Translations under genes and position numbers: made by a program
DNA from: an uncultured Oscillibacter sp.
GTDB lineage: Bacteria > Bacillota > Clostridia > Oscillospirales > Oscillospiraceae
Direction: 5' to 3'
NCBI RefSeq assembly: GCF_947654275.1
Contig: NZ_CANTJS010000002.1
Location: 62,001-126,000, forward strand
Length of the DNA stretch: 64,000 bases
In this document: positions 25,409 through 32,843 of the stretch, one piece after another
Numbering within the stretch: position 1 is the first letter of the stretch
Layout: each line of letters opens with the position of its first letter
The notes under the pieces: generated by a model
What the model saw: the letters and a program-made list of their open reading frames with translations, nothing else
What the model was told of the DNA's origin: nothing
Databases searched by the model: none

Positions 25409-27787
25409 TTACATCACGGCGGCAGCGGCGGAGCCCGCCCGCTTCTCACCCTGCCACCCCCTGCGGACCAGCAGGTGGACGACCGCGGCCAGCGCTGCCA
25501 GGGTGATTACCGTCCACAGGCCAAAGGTTACCGTTCCTGTGAGCAGACTGCCCAGCTGGTAGACCATCAGTGCGCACACGTAAGCAAAGACGCACATATA
25601 GCCGACAGCGGCCCAGGTCCATTGAGCACTGTTCATCTCCCGCCTGATGGCCCCTATGGCGGCGAAGCAGGGGGCACACAGCAGATTGAAGACCATGAAG
25701 GAATAAGCATAGGCGGCGGTAAAGGCCGTGCCGATGTTCAGCGTCAGATTTCCGGGATACAGGACACCCAGGGTGGAAACCACTTCCTCCTTGGCAATCA
25801 GGCCGGTGATCACAGCGACAGAGGCCTGCCAGGTGCCAAAGCCCAGAGGCGCGAATACCACCGCAATCATGCCGCCCACGGCGGCCAGGATGGAATCGGC
25901 GCTGTCCTCCACCATGCCGAAGCCCCCGGCGGTAAATCCGAAGCTCTGGAGGAACCAGAGGCTTATGGCAGAGAGCAGGATAACGGTTCCGGCCCGCCTG
26001 ATGAAGGACCAGCCCCGTTCCCACGCGGAGCGCAGAACATTGCCGGGGGAGGGGACATGATAGGCGGGCAGCTCCATGATGAAGGGGGCGGGGTCCCCGG
26101 CGAACGCCCTGAACTTTTTGAGGATGATTCCGGACACCACCACGGCGGCCATGCCAATGAAGTAGGCGGAGGCGGCGGCCAGAGGGGAGCCGCCGAACAG
26201 CGCCCCGGCGAACAGGGCGATGATGGGCATTTTGGCCCCGCAGGGGATGAAACCGGCGGTCATGATGGTGATCCTCCGGTCCCGCTCCTGTTCAATGGTC
26301 CGGGAGGCCATAATGCCGGGCACGCCGCAGCCCGTGGACACCAGCATGGGGATGAAGCTCTTGCCGGAGAGGCCGAAGCGGCGGAAAATCCGGTCCATGA
26401 TGAACGCAATCCGGGCCATATACCCCATATCCTCCAGAACGGCCAGCAGCAGAAACAGCACCAGCATTTGGGGCACAAAGCCCAGGACAGCGCCCACGCC
26501 GCCCACAATGCCGTCCAGGACCAGGGACGTCAGAGTTTCGCCGGCCCCTATGGTCTTCAGCAGCCTTTCAGCCAGCACAGGCAGGCCGGGGACCCAGGCT
26601 CCATAGGCGGCGGGGTCGGGCTCCTCTACCGTGAGGGCGCCGGCGTAGCTCTCCGCCGTAACGGTCAGGGCTCTGACCTCACCGGCATCGGCATCGTAGA
26701 GGTATGCCGTGGACGCCCCGCTCTCGTATGCCTCAATGATGGCGGAAGCTTCCTCAAAGGCCCCTGCGGCCTCGCCGTACCCGTCCGCGTCGGAGCCGGA
26801 GAAGGGCAGGAACCAGCCGTCTCCAAATAGACCGTCATTGGCCCAGCCGGTGGCGGCGGCGCCGATGGAGATGCCCCAGCTTCCCATAGCGACGGCATAG
26901 ACCAGGAACATCACCGCCGCGAAGACAGGCAGTGCCAAAATGCGGTTGGTTACCACCCGGTCGATTTTGTCCGAGACGGACAGGCTGTGCCTGGGGGCTT
27001 TCTGCCGCACAGCCTGGGACACCACCTGGCTGATGTAGGCGTACCGCTGATTGGTGATGATGGAGGCCCCGTCGTCGTCCAGCTCCTGTTCACAGGCGGC
27101 AATCTGCTCCTCCAGGCGGGCCGTCAAACCGGCGGGGAGGTCCAGGTCCCGCATGGCCTTCTCGTCCCTCTCGAATATCTTGACGGCGTACCAGCGCAGA
27201 CAGCCCTCCGCCGCCCTGCCCCCAAGGGATTCCTCAATGCCGCGCAGGGTGCGCTCCACGCTGCCGGTAAACACAGGGGGGCGTTTCCCGGCCTGACGGC
27301 GGCGGGCCAGGGATACGGCCTTTTCGGCGGCGGCCATGCCGCCCTCGCCCTTCAGGGCGCTCATCTCCACCACCTCACAGCCCAGGGCGTCGCCCAGTTT
27401 GGCGAGGTCGATGGTATCGCCGTTTTTCCGCACCAGGTCCATCATGTTCACCGCCGCCACCACGGGCAGGCCCAGCTCTATCAGCTGGGTGGTGAGGTAA
27501 AGGCCGCGCTCAATGCTGGTTCCGTCTATGACATTGAGAATGGCGTCCGGCCTCTCGTTCACCAGATAATCCCGGGCCACCACCTCCTCCAGGGTGTAGG
27601 GGGACAGGGAGTAGATGCCGGGCAGGTCCTGAATCACCACGTCCCTGCGGCCCTTCAGGCGGCCCTCCTTTTTCTCCACCGTGACCCCCGGCCAGTTGCC
27701 CACATACTGGCTGGAGCCGGTGAGGGCGTTGAACAGGGTGGTCTTGCCGCAGTTGGGATTGCCCGCCAGGGCAATTTTCATGTCCAT
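25409..27787 (-). CDS. feoB: ferrous iron transporter FeoB
   Basis: This 792-residue FeoB has an N-terminal GTPase: G1 GNPNCGKTT (9-17), G2 region GNWPGVTVEKKEG, G3 DLPGIYSLSPYT, and G4 NMMD. A helical GDI-like domain follows, then a membrane domain with two Gate segments (VPQMLVLFLLLAVLEDMGYMARIAF, STGCGVPGIMASRT and a later AKEEVVSTLGVLY). It is longer than the common 650-700 residue form because of an acidic, Ala/Gly/Tyr-rich extracellular insertion after the first membrane segment (around 325-400). It imports Fe(II), coupled to FeoA and the small Cys-rich peptide. A GTTAG-type operator lies just upstream (27811-27826). Confidence 0.96.
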   Translation of the reverse strand: MDMKIALAGNPNCGKTTLFNALTGSSQYVGNWPGVTVEKKEGRLKGRRDVVIQDLPGIYSLSPYTLEEVVARDYLVNERPDAILNVIDGTSIERGLYLTTQLIELGLPVVAAVNMMDLVRKNGDTIDLAKLGDALGCEVVEMSALKGEGGMAAAEKAVSLARRRQAGKRPPVFTGSVERTLRGIEESLGGRAAEGCLRWYAVKIFERDEKAMRDLDLPAGLTARLEEQIAACEQELDDDGASIITNQRYAYISQVVSQAVRQKAPRHSLSVSDKIDRVVTNRILALPVFAAVMFLVYAVAMGSWGISIGAAATGWANDGLFGDGWFLPFSGSDADGYGEAAGAFEEASAIIEAYESGASTAYLYDADAGEVRALTVTAESYAGALTVEEPDPAAYGAWVPGLPVLAERLLKTIGAGETLTSLVLDGIVGGVGAVLGFVPQMLVLFLLLAVLEDMGYMARIAFIMDRIFRRFGLSGKSFIPMLVSTGCGVPGIMASRTIEQERDRRITIMTAGFIPCGAKMPIIALFAGALFGGSPLAAASAYFIGMAAVVVSGIILKKFRAFAGDPAPFIMELPAYHVPSPGNVLRSAWERGWSFIRRAGTVILLSAISLWFLQSFGFTAGGFGMVEDSADSILAAVGGMIAVVFAPLGFGTWQASVAVITGLIAKEEVVSTLGVLYPGNLTLNIGTAFTAAYAYSFMVFNLLCAPCFAAIGAIRREMNSAQWTWAAVGYMCVFAYVCALMVYQLGSLLTGTVTFGLWTVITLAALAAVVHLLVRRGWQGEKRAGSAAAAVM

Positions 27788-27810
27788 GCTGAGTCTCTCC
27801 TTTTTTCTAT

Positions 27811-27826
27811 ATTAGTTCTGGCTAAC
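27811..27826 (-). promoter_or_regulatory. candidate DtxR/IdeR-type operator before feoB
   Basis: ATTAG-N6-CTAAC is an inverted repeat of the same form as the sites upstream of the first feoA gene. It lies 23 bp before the feoB start. It suggests separate metal-dependent control of feoB. Confidence 0.5.
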
Positions 27827-27864
27827 TCACGGCGCAAATAACAGCGGCCTTCCGCCGCGCCGCT

Positions 27865-28086
27865 TTACCGTACTTCGATGCTCTCCGCGTCGCCCTTGCG
27901 GACAGACAGCTCATAGCCCCGGACGTTCAGCTCCATGGGGTCGCCCAGAGGGGCCACCTTGCGGACAAAAATCTCCACGCCCCTGGTGATGCCCATGTCC
28001 ATAATCCGGCGCTTCACAGGGCCTTCCCCGTGGAGCCGCGCCACGGTTGCGGTTTCGCCCACATGGACGTCCTTCAGTGTTTTCAT
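27865..28086 (-). CDS. feoA: FeoA domain protein (second copy)
   Basis: This 73-residue SH3-like FeoA protein (MKTLKDVHVGETATVARL..RRIMDMGITRGVEIFV..GDPMELNVRGYELSVRK) is of normal length for a stand-alone FeoA. FeoA binds the cytoplasmic part of FeoB and is needed for efficient Fe(II) uptake. GGAGG precedes the ATG. It lies 77 bp upstream of feoB and 61 bp after the other feoA gene. Confidence 0.92.
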   Translation of the reverse strand: MKTLKDVHVGETATVARLHGEGPVKRRIMDMGITRGVEIFVRKVAPLGDPMELNVRGYELSVRKGDAESIEVR

Positions 28087-28147
28087 TTGCGTTCCTCCTT
28101 GTCAGTTTTTTGCGTCCCGCCTGTTCGTGACGGCTTGAAGACCTCCG

Positions 28148-28360
28148 CTAAATCATGATGCGGTTTGCCATGGTCCTGTCCAGCGCAATCCGGCTGTTCC
28201 TCACCTCTACGATCAGATTTCCCGCGATTTTGTTGACTACCGTCACATTGCCGTCCGCCGCAAAGCCCAGCTCCGCCAAATGCCGTCGCACCTCGTCCCT
28301 GCCGGAAATGCTGCGGATGATAAACGACTCTCCCGCCTTTGCCATTGTCAGCGGCATCAT
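28148..28360 (-). CDS. feoA: FeoA domain protein (first copy)
   Basis: This 70-residue FeoA-like SH3 protein (MMPLTMAKAGESFIIRSISG..HLAELGFAADGNVTVVNKIAGNLIVEVRNSRIALDRTMANRIMI) starts at the ATG seven bases after AAAGGAGG. An in-frame ATG six codons earlier would overlap that ribosome site. Two divergent FeoA copies before feoB are common in clostridia. It is the first gene of the iron operon and follows an operator-overlapped promoter. Confidence 0.9.
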   Translation of the reverse strand: MMPLTMAKAGESFIIRSISGRDEVRRHLAELGFAADGNVTVVNKIAGNLIVEVRNSRIALDRTMANRIMI

Positions 28361-28383
28361 GTGTCTGCCTCCTTTCACAAGTG

Positions 28384-28399
28384 GTTAGCTTTATCTAAC
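28384..28399 (-). promoter_or_regulatory. candidate metal-regulator operator 1 upstream of feoA
   Basis: GTTAG-N6-CTAAC is a perfect 5-bp inverted repeat of the DtxR/IdeR/MntR type, placed just downstream of the expected transcription start of the feo operon. Confidence 0.6.
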
Positions 28400-28414
28400 T
28401 CGTAAATCGGGCTC

Positions 28415-28443
28415 AGTTTAACATAACTAACCTCTGCTGTCAA
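28415..28443 (-). promoter_or_regulatory. feo operon promoter overlapped by a second operator copy
   Basis: On the minus strand TTGACA (28443-28438) and TAAACT (28420-28415) are 17 bp apart. A second copy of the operator, GTTAG-N6-TAAAC (28416-28431), covers the spacer and the -10 box and lies 32 bp (about three helical turns) from operator 1. The arrangement predicts repression by an iron-loaded DtxR-family protein. Confidence 0.65.
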
Positions 28444-28915
28444 GATTTTTCTGCTTTTTTCAAAAAATTTTTTGGACAGGAGGCGGGGACGCCGGCCGGC
28501 CTTTTTTTGGGGGGGAACAGCCCTGTTATGTGCGGGACGCGCCGTGAAGGGGCTGGGGGCATGTCTCTGCCGTGCTGGTCAATCGCTGCGGCTTTTGCCG
28601 TCACCCCAGGCCCGTTTTCGCAAAAATATAAAAACCTGCAACCACTGGGGTTACAGGTTTTTTCGTTCTGGTCCCGAATGAATTTCCGGAAAATCCGCCG
28701 CTCTGCGAAGCGCGGGGCCGCTTTTTCCGGTTTTTGTGAGCGGTGAAAGGATGGGGGCAGGCGCTCCGCCGGGCGTCCATCTAAAATAGGGAGGTATGAC
28801 GAAACGCTGGTTTCCCGGGAATATGTCTTCACCTCCCGGGCAGCGGAGACCGTGCCCCCCGTTTGGCGGGTCATCCTGAAGCGAGCGGACGCCGTCGCCG
28901 GAGAGGAGCCGCCCG
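28444..28915. other. non-coding interval with a transcription-terminator-like hairpin
   Basis: About 470 bp lie between the feo promoter and the end of the GHKL kinase gene. A hairpin at roughly 28632-28660 (AAACCTGCAACC pairing with GGTTACAGGTTT, one mismatch) is flanked by T-rich tracts on both strands and could end the leftward kinase transcript. A leftward open frame of 159 codons (28440-28919) covers the interval but has no family resemblance or ribosome site. I do not call it a gene. Confidence 0.45.
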
Positions 28916-30256
28916 TCACGGACTAACCCCGCCGTCCAGGGGCAGGCAGGCCACCAGCTCAAAGCGCCCCGCCTGGGCCCGGGTCTCCAGGGACCCGCCC
29001 AGGCGCTCCGCAATCTCCCGTATCCCCGCCAGGCCGAAGCCGTGGGAAGCCTTGTCCGTCTTGGTGGTGGCCAGGTCCGGGGCCAGCTCCCCGGCGTAGG
29101 CGTTTTCCATCCGGAGCATGAAGAGGCCCTTCTCCGCCCGGCAGCGGAGGGTAACCGTCTTGTCCTCCGCCCGCTCCGCCGCCTCCATGGCGTTGTCCAG
29201 AGCGTTGCCCAGCAGGGCGCAGAGGTCCACCTCCGCCAGGGGCAGCGCCTTGGGCAGGGACACGGCAAAGTCCGCCGTGAGGCCCGAACGGCCCATGGCC
29301 TCCGCCTTGGCGGAGAGGACGGCGTTGGCGGCGTCGTTTTCGCACAGCCGTTTCCCGCCCCGGAGGGCGGAGGAGTCCGCCAGCTGGTCGATGTACTGAA
29401 GGGCCTTGTCCCCCTGACCCAGCTCCACCAGACCCCGGAGGGCCGTCAGGTGGTTCCGGAGGTCGTGGCGGAGAGTGCGGACCTGCCGTTCCTCCCGCCG
29501 GAGGCCCTGGTAATAGCTTTCTCGGAGGGAGGCCAGCTTGTCCGCCTCCTCCAGCCGCTCGTGTTCCTCCAGCACCCGGATGGCGTACAGCAGGGCCAGG
29601 GCGGTGAGGAAGATGAAGGGGAGCACCGCCACCCCCAGATTCATAATCAGGCTGTGGAGGAGGAAGTCGCTGTAGATGTAATCCGACTGGAGTAGGGGCA
29701 GCAGCACCACCGCCAGCAGGGAGCTGAAGGGCATGGCCGCCAGAAGCAGCACCAGTCTCCAGAACCGGGGGGAGAGCTGGGGCGGCTTCTCCGGCAGATG
29801 CTTCCGGGTTCCCAGGTACAAAAGGCCCCAGACGCCGGGGCGGATGAATTTGTCGGTGAGGTAGAATACGTTATCCAGCCCGAAGTGCGCCATGGCGGGG
29901 GCATAGTAGGTGTCCAGAACGGCGTTGACGGGCATAATCAGGCAGAAGAAAATAACCGTCACCGCCAGCCGTCCCACCCGGTTTCCTCTGGAGGCCAGCA
30001 TGAGCAGCGGGACAAAGGCCAGCAGCGTGAAGAGCAGATTCGTGTCCCCCAGCCAGATAATCATCCCGGAAATGAAGGTCAGTGAGAAAACCAGCCCAAT
30101 CCGCCAGCCCCGGCGGGGCTTCACCGGGAGAAAGGCGGAGAGAAGGCGGAAGAGGAAAAAGCCGCTGGCCAGCCCCGGGAGGAACCAGAACCAATTTGCG
30201 AGGCAGAGCATGACATACTCCGCCAGCCGTTCCAGAAAGTTCAGAATGCCCTCCAC
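28916..30256 (-). CDS. GHKL-type sensor histidine kinase (AgrC/ComD-like)
   Basis: This 446-residue sensor has six to seven membrane segments in the first 225 residues. A cytoplasmic coiled region (EEHERLEEADKLASLRESYYQGL) follows, then the dimerisation/phosphorylation site with the histidine in TLRHDLRNHLTALRG (around residue 270). The C-terminus is a GHKL ATPase, with the N box LLGNALDNAMEAAER and G box GFGLAGIREIAERLGG. This is the architecture of AgrC-like peptide-pheromone or cell-envelope sensors. It starts three bases after the stop of the LytTR regulator gene. I found no AgrD-like peptide or AgrB gene beside it, so the signal is unknown. Confidence 0.9.
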   Translation of the reverse strand: MEGILNFLERLAEYVMLCLANWFWFLPGLASGFFLFRLLSAFLPVKPRRGWRIGLVFSLTFISGMIIWLGDTNLLFTLLAFVPLLMLASRGNRVGRLAVTVIFFCLIMPVNAVLDTYYAPAMAHFGLDNVFYLTDKFIRPGVWGLLYLGTRKHLPEKPPQLSPRFWRLVLLLAAMPFSSLLAVVLLPLLQSDYIYSDFLLHSLIMNLGVAVLPFIFLTALALLYAIRVLEEHERLEEADKLASLRESYYQGLRREERQVRTLRHDLRNHLTALRGLVELGQGDKALQYIDQLADSSALRGGKRLCENDAANAVLSAKAEAMGRSGLTADFAVSLPKALPLAEVDLCALLGNALDNAMEAAERAEDKTVTLRCRAEKGLFMLRMENAYAGELAPDLATTKTDKASHGFGLAGIREIAERLGGSLETRAQAGRFELVACLPLDGGVSP

Positions 30257-30259
30257 GGC

Positions 30260-30967
30260 CTAGCCCTCCAGGGCCGACCGGGCCAGGGCCGCCAGGGCGG
30301 CGGACCGGCAGGCCCGGCTGACGGGGATGGCCTCCTCCCCCACGAAGACCTGACTGCCCTCCAGCCGGTCCACGGCGGCGGTCCGGACCAGATAGCGCTG
30401 GTGGACCCGGACGAAGCCGTCTCCCACGTCCCGTTCCACGTCGTCCAGCTTGCCGTAAAAGGTATAGGTCCGGGCGACAGAGACGCAGGACACCTGCCGC
30501 CGGTCCGAGGCGAAATAAAGGATGGACTTCTTGGGAATCCGGTACAGGGTTTCGCCGCTGCGGCAGATGAATGCGGAGTCGAAGTCCCGCATAAGCGCCT
30601 CGGCGGCCCGCTCCAGCACGCCGTCCAGCTGCTCCGGCCTGGGGGGCTTCATCAGGTAGCCCAGGGCCCCCACGGAATAGCCGTCAAACACATGGTCCGT
30701 GTAGCCGGTGACGAAAACCAGCTGGAGACCCTCGTCGGCGGCGCGGAGGCGGCGGGCGGTCTCCATGCCGTCCACCTCTCCCATTTCAATATCCAGAAAC
30801 ACCAGGTCCAGCTCCCCGGCGTGGTTCTCCATCCAGCGGAGAAGCCCCTCACCGGAGGAGAACTCAAGAAAGCCCCCTTCGGACTGCCGCCGGTCCAGAG
30901 CCCGTTCCAGGGCGGCCCGAAGGGCCAGGCGGGCCTCGGCGCTGTCGTCGCAGATGCCAATCTGCAC
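30260..30967 (-). CDS. LytTR-family response regulator (AgrA-like)
   Basis: This response regulator of about 235 residues has a receiver domain (1-120: VQIGICDD acidic pocket, phosphoacceptor Asp in LVFLDIEMGEVDG, switch Lys in YLMKPPRP) and a C-terminal LytTR DNA-binding domain (about 135-235: YRIPKKSILYFASDRRQVSCV, FVRVHQRYLV). GTG 30967 is preferred because AAGGAG lies nine bases upstream; an in-frame ATG three codons earlier touches that ribosome site. It pairs with the downstream GHKL kinase. TTTGGCGG repeats near its own promoter may be its binding sites. Confidence 0.9.
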   Translation of the reverse strand: MQIGICDDSAEARLALRAALERALDRRQSEGGFLEFSSGEGLLRWMENHAGELDLVFLDIEMGEVDGMETARRLRAADEGLQLVFVTGYTDHVFDGYSVGALGYLMKPPRPEQLDGVLERAAEALMRDFDSAFICRSGETLYRIPKKSILYFASDRRQVSCVSVARTYTFYGKLDDVERDVGDGFVRVHQRYLVRTAAVDRLEGSQVFVGEEAIPVSRACRSAALAALARSALEG

Positions 30968-30998
30968 GGTAATCATCTCCTTATTGCTTGCTGCGGCT

Positions 30999-31027
30999 AT
31001 TATAGCACATCCCCGGCTGTCCGCCAA
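30999..31027 (-). promoter_or_regulatory. promoter of the LytTR/GHKL operon
   Basis: On the minus strand TTGGCG (31027-31022) and TATAAT (31004-30999) are separated by 17 bp, about 32 bp upstream of the GTG start. Confidence 0.65.
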
Positions 31028-31084
31028 ACCAATTATGACGGTAAAACCGCCAAAAATGACATCGCTTCCCGCCGCGCCGCCAAA
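31021..31084. repeat. three direct CCGCCAAA repeats in the LytTR upstream region
   Basis: Identical 8-mers start at 31021, 31047 and 31077, and a near copy (CTGCCAAA) starts at 31177. The first overlaps the -35 box of the LytTR promoter. Regularly placed direct repeats are typical of LytTR regulator sites, so autoregulation and control of the rightward TraX gene are plausible. Confidence 0.45.
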
Positions 31085-31110
31085 CTTTACAAGAAAACCT
31101 CCAAAGAGAG

Positions 31111-31138
31111 CGGCCCCGTTTGCGGGGGCCGTTTTTTT
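31111..31138 (+). terminator. intrinsic terminator in the leader region of the TraX gene
   Basis: A 7-8 bp GC stem (CGGCCCCG with CGGGGGCCG) around TTTG is followed by seven T residues on the plus strand. No gene ends upstream on that strand, so it may attenuate the TraX/ABC transcript or end a short RNA. Confidence 0.65.
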
Positions 31139-31227
31139 GCGCTATTCTGGCAATGGAAACGGAAGTGAAGAATTGACTGCCAAACTTTCGTATCAATTGA
31201 CATCACAGGAAAAAGGAAGTGCTTGTT

Positions 31228-31986
31228 ATGAACTGGAAGTCCCTTCGTACCGCCCTGACCGTCCCCACAGAGCTCCCCCGGCAGGGGCCCCGGCTGCAGA
31301 CGAATCTGGACACGGACCTTTTGAAGCTGGCCGCCATCGTCTCCATGCTCATCGACCATGTGGGCGGGGCCTTCTTCCCGGAGGCGGGGGCCTTCCGCTG
31401 GATTGGCCGGCTGGCCTTTCCCATCTTCTGCTACTGCATGACCGTGGGCCTGCTGTACACCCGGGATATCAAGCGGTATCTGGGCCGGCTGGCAGTGTTT
31501 GCCGTGGTCTCCCAGCCCTTCTATGTGCTGGCCTTCCATCCCCACGACTGGATGGTGGACCGGAACTGGAGCAACTGGAACATCTTCTTCACCCTGTTCC
31601 TGTCCCTGCTGGCCATGTATGGATTCAAGGAGCGGAAATGGTGGCTGTTCCTGGGGGCTCTCTTCGCGGTGAGCTGGTGGAACTTCGACTACTCCGGTAT
31701 GGGGATTCAATTGATGCTGATTTTCTTCCTCTGCCGGAATCACCCCAAAATTGGCGCGGCCCTCTATGTGCTGAGCTACCTTCCGGCCCTGTGGAACGGC
31801 TATCCCGAGGACCCCCTCTGCCTGACCCTGGGAGGGCTGACGGCGGACTGGAGCATCTTTGCCGTCTTCGCCGCCCTGCTGATTTTCATTCCCACCCGCT
31901 CCGGCCTGAAAATCCCCAAGTGGTTTTTCTACGCCTTTTATCCCGTCCATCTTGCCGTCATCGCGGCAGTTCAATTCATGCTCTGA
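31228..31986 (+). CDS. TraX-family membrane protein
   Basis: This 252-residue membrane protein has about seven hydrophobic segments. The TraX-family N-terminal motif is LLKLAAIVSMLIDHVGGAF (about residues 31-49), followed by RWIGRLAFPIFCYCMTVG. TraX proteins were first described as pilin N-acetylases of conjugative plasmids. Chromosomal copies are widespread in Firmicutes and resemble membrane acyltransferases. The ATG at 31228 has GGAAG eight bases upstream; an in-frame GTG lies three codons earlier. No conjugation genes are nearby, so it is probably a cell-surface modification enzyme. It is 15 bp upstream of an ABC transporter. Confidence 0.85.
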   Translation: MNWKSLRTALTVPTELPRQGPRLQTNLDTDLLKLAAIVSMLIDHVGGAFFPEAGAFRWIGRLAFPIFCYCMTVGLLYTRDIKRYLGRLAVFAVVSQPFYVLAFHPHDWMVDRNWSNWNIFFTLFLSLLAMYGFKERKWWLFLGALFAVSWWNFDYSGMGIQLMLIFFLCRNHPKIGAALYVLSYLPALWNGYPEDPLCLTLGGLTADWSIFAVFAALLIFIPTRSGLKIPKWFFYAFYPVHLAVIAAVQFML

Positions 31987-32001
31987 GAAAGGATGACCAT
32001 T

Positions 32002-32751
32002 ATGCTGACTGTTGAAAACCTGCGCAAATCCTATCAGGTGGGCAAAACCTCCTACGAAGTTCTGAAGGGGGTTTCCCTTCAGGTGGGCAAGGGGGAGTTT
32101 GTCGCCGTTATGGGGCCCTCCGGCTCCGGCAAAACCACCCTGCTGAACTGTATTTCCTGCTACATTCCCGCGGACTCCGGCAGCATCCGCCTGGGCAAAA
32201 CCGAGCTGGCCCGTCTGAACGGAGACGCCCTGGCGGAGGTGCGGAACAAGCAGCTGGGCTTTGTCTTTCAGGACTTCCTCCTGCTGGACGGCCTGACGGT
32301 GCGGCAGAACATCCTCCTGCCCGCCATCATCGGCGGCATCGTCTCCGATATGACGGAACAGCGGGCGGACCAGCTCTGCGAGGTCTTCGGCATCGCCGCC
32401 ATCCGGGACAAATACCCGGCGGAAATCTCCGGCGGCGAGAAGCAGCGCACCGCCGTGGCCCGGGCCCTCATCAACCATCCCCTGCTGATTCTGGCCGACG
32501 AGCCCACCGGCAATCTGGATAGCAAGTCCACCCGGGCGGTGATCCGCTCCTTTGAGCAGGCGAAAAGCGCCCTGGAGGCCACGATTTTTATGGTGACCCA
32601 CGACTCCTATGCCGCGTCCTTCTGCGACCGGGTGGTGATTCTCCGGGACGGCGTGGTCTGGAGAACCCTGGAGAAGGGGAACACGGAGCGGGAGACATTT
32701 CAGGATGAGCTGCTGGACGCCATTCGGGAGATGGGACGCTCTGACAATTAG
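32002..32751 (+). CDS. ABC transporter ATP-binding protein (BceA/FtsE-like)
   Basis: This 249-residue ATPase has Walker A GPSGSGKTT (about 39-47), Q loop FVFQDF, signature SGGEKQR, Walker B LLILADEP and the switch His in MVTHD. It belongs to the MacB/BceA class that works with FtsX-like permeases in bacitracin-type peptide resistance or sensing. The ATG at 32002 follows GAAAGGA. Its stop codon lies within an 80-bp inverted repeat that separates it from the permease gene. The short sequence before the permease argues for one operon. Confidence 0.93.
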   Translation: MLTVENLRKSYQVGKTSYEVLKGVSLQVGKGEFVAVMGPSGSGKTTLLNCISCYIPADSGSIRLGKTELARLNGDALAEVRNKQLGFVFQDFLLLDGLTVRQNILLPAIIGGIVSDMTEQRADQLCEVFGIAAIRDKYPAEISGGEKQRTAVARALINHPLLILADEPTGNLDSKSTRAVIRSFEQAKSALEATIFMVTHDSYAASFCDRVVILRDGVVWRTLEKGNTERETFQDELLDAIREMGRSDN

Positions 32752-32825
32752 AAATCAGGAATGAAGAATTAGGAATTTTATATTCTCCCGGTAAATTCCT
32801 AACTCCTAATTCCTTATTTCTAATT
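32746..32825. repeat. 80-bp imperfect inverted repeat between ABC ATPase and permease genes
   Basis: The arms AATTAGAAATCAGGAATGAA.. (32746-32780) and ..TTCCTTATTTCTAATT (32792-32825) pair over 34 bp with four mismatches around an 11-bp loop. The left arm contains the stop codon of the ATPase gene. The AT-rich composition contrasts with the GC-rich flanks, which is typical of a dispersed MITE/REP-like unit. Confidence 0.7.
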
Positions 32826-32843
32826 GAAAAGAAAGGTGATTTT

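Noticed and set aside
28440-28919. 159-codon leftward open frame after the GHKL kinase (possible AgrD-like or small-protein gene)
   Set aside because: No ribosome site, no signal-peptide or leader features and no family resemblance; it spans a terminator-like hairpin and the feo promoter.
31228-31986. TraX gene as evidence of an integrated conjugative plasmid
   Set aside because: No relaxase, type IV secretion, integrase or attachment repeats are visible nearby; TraX-family genes are common as chromosomal membrane protein genes.
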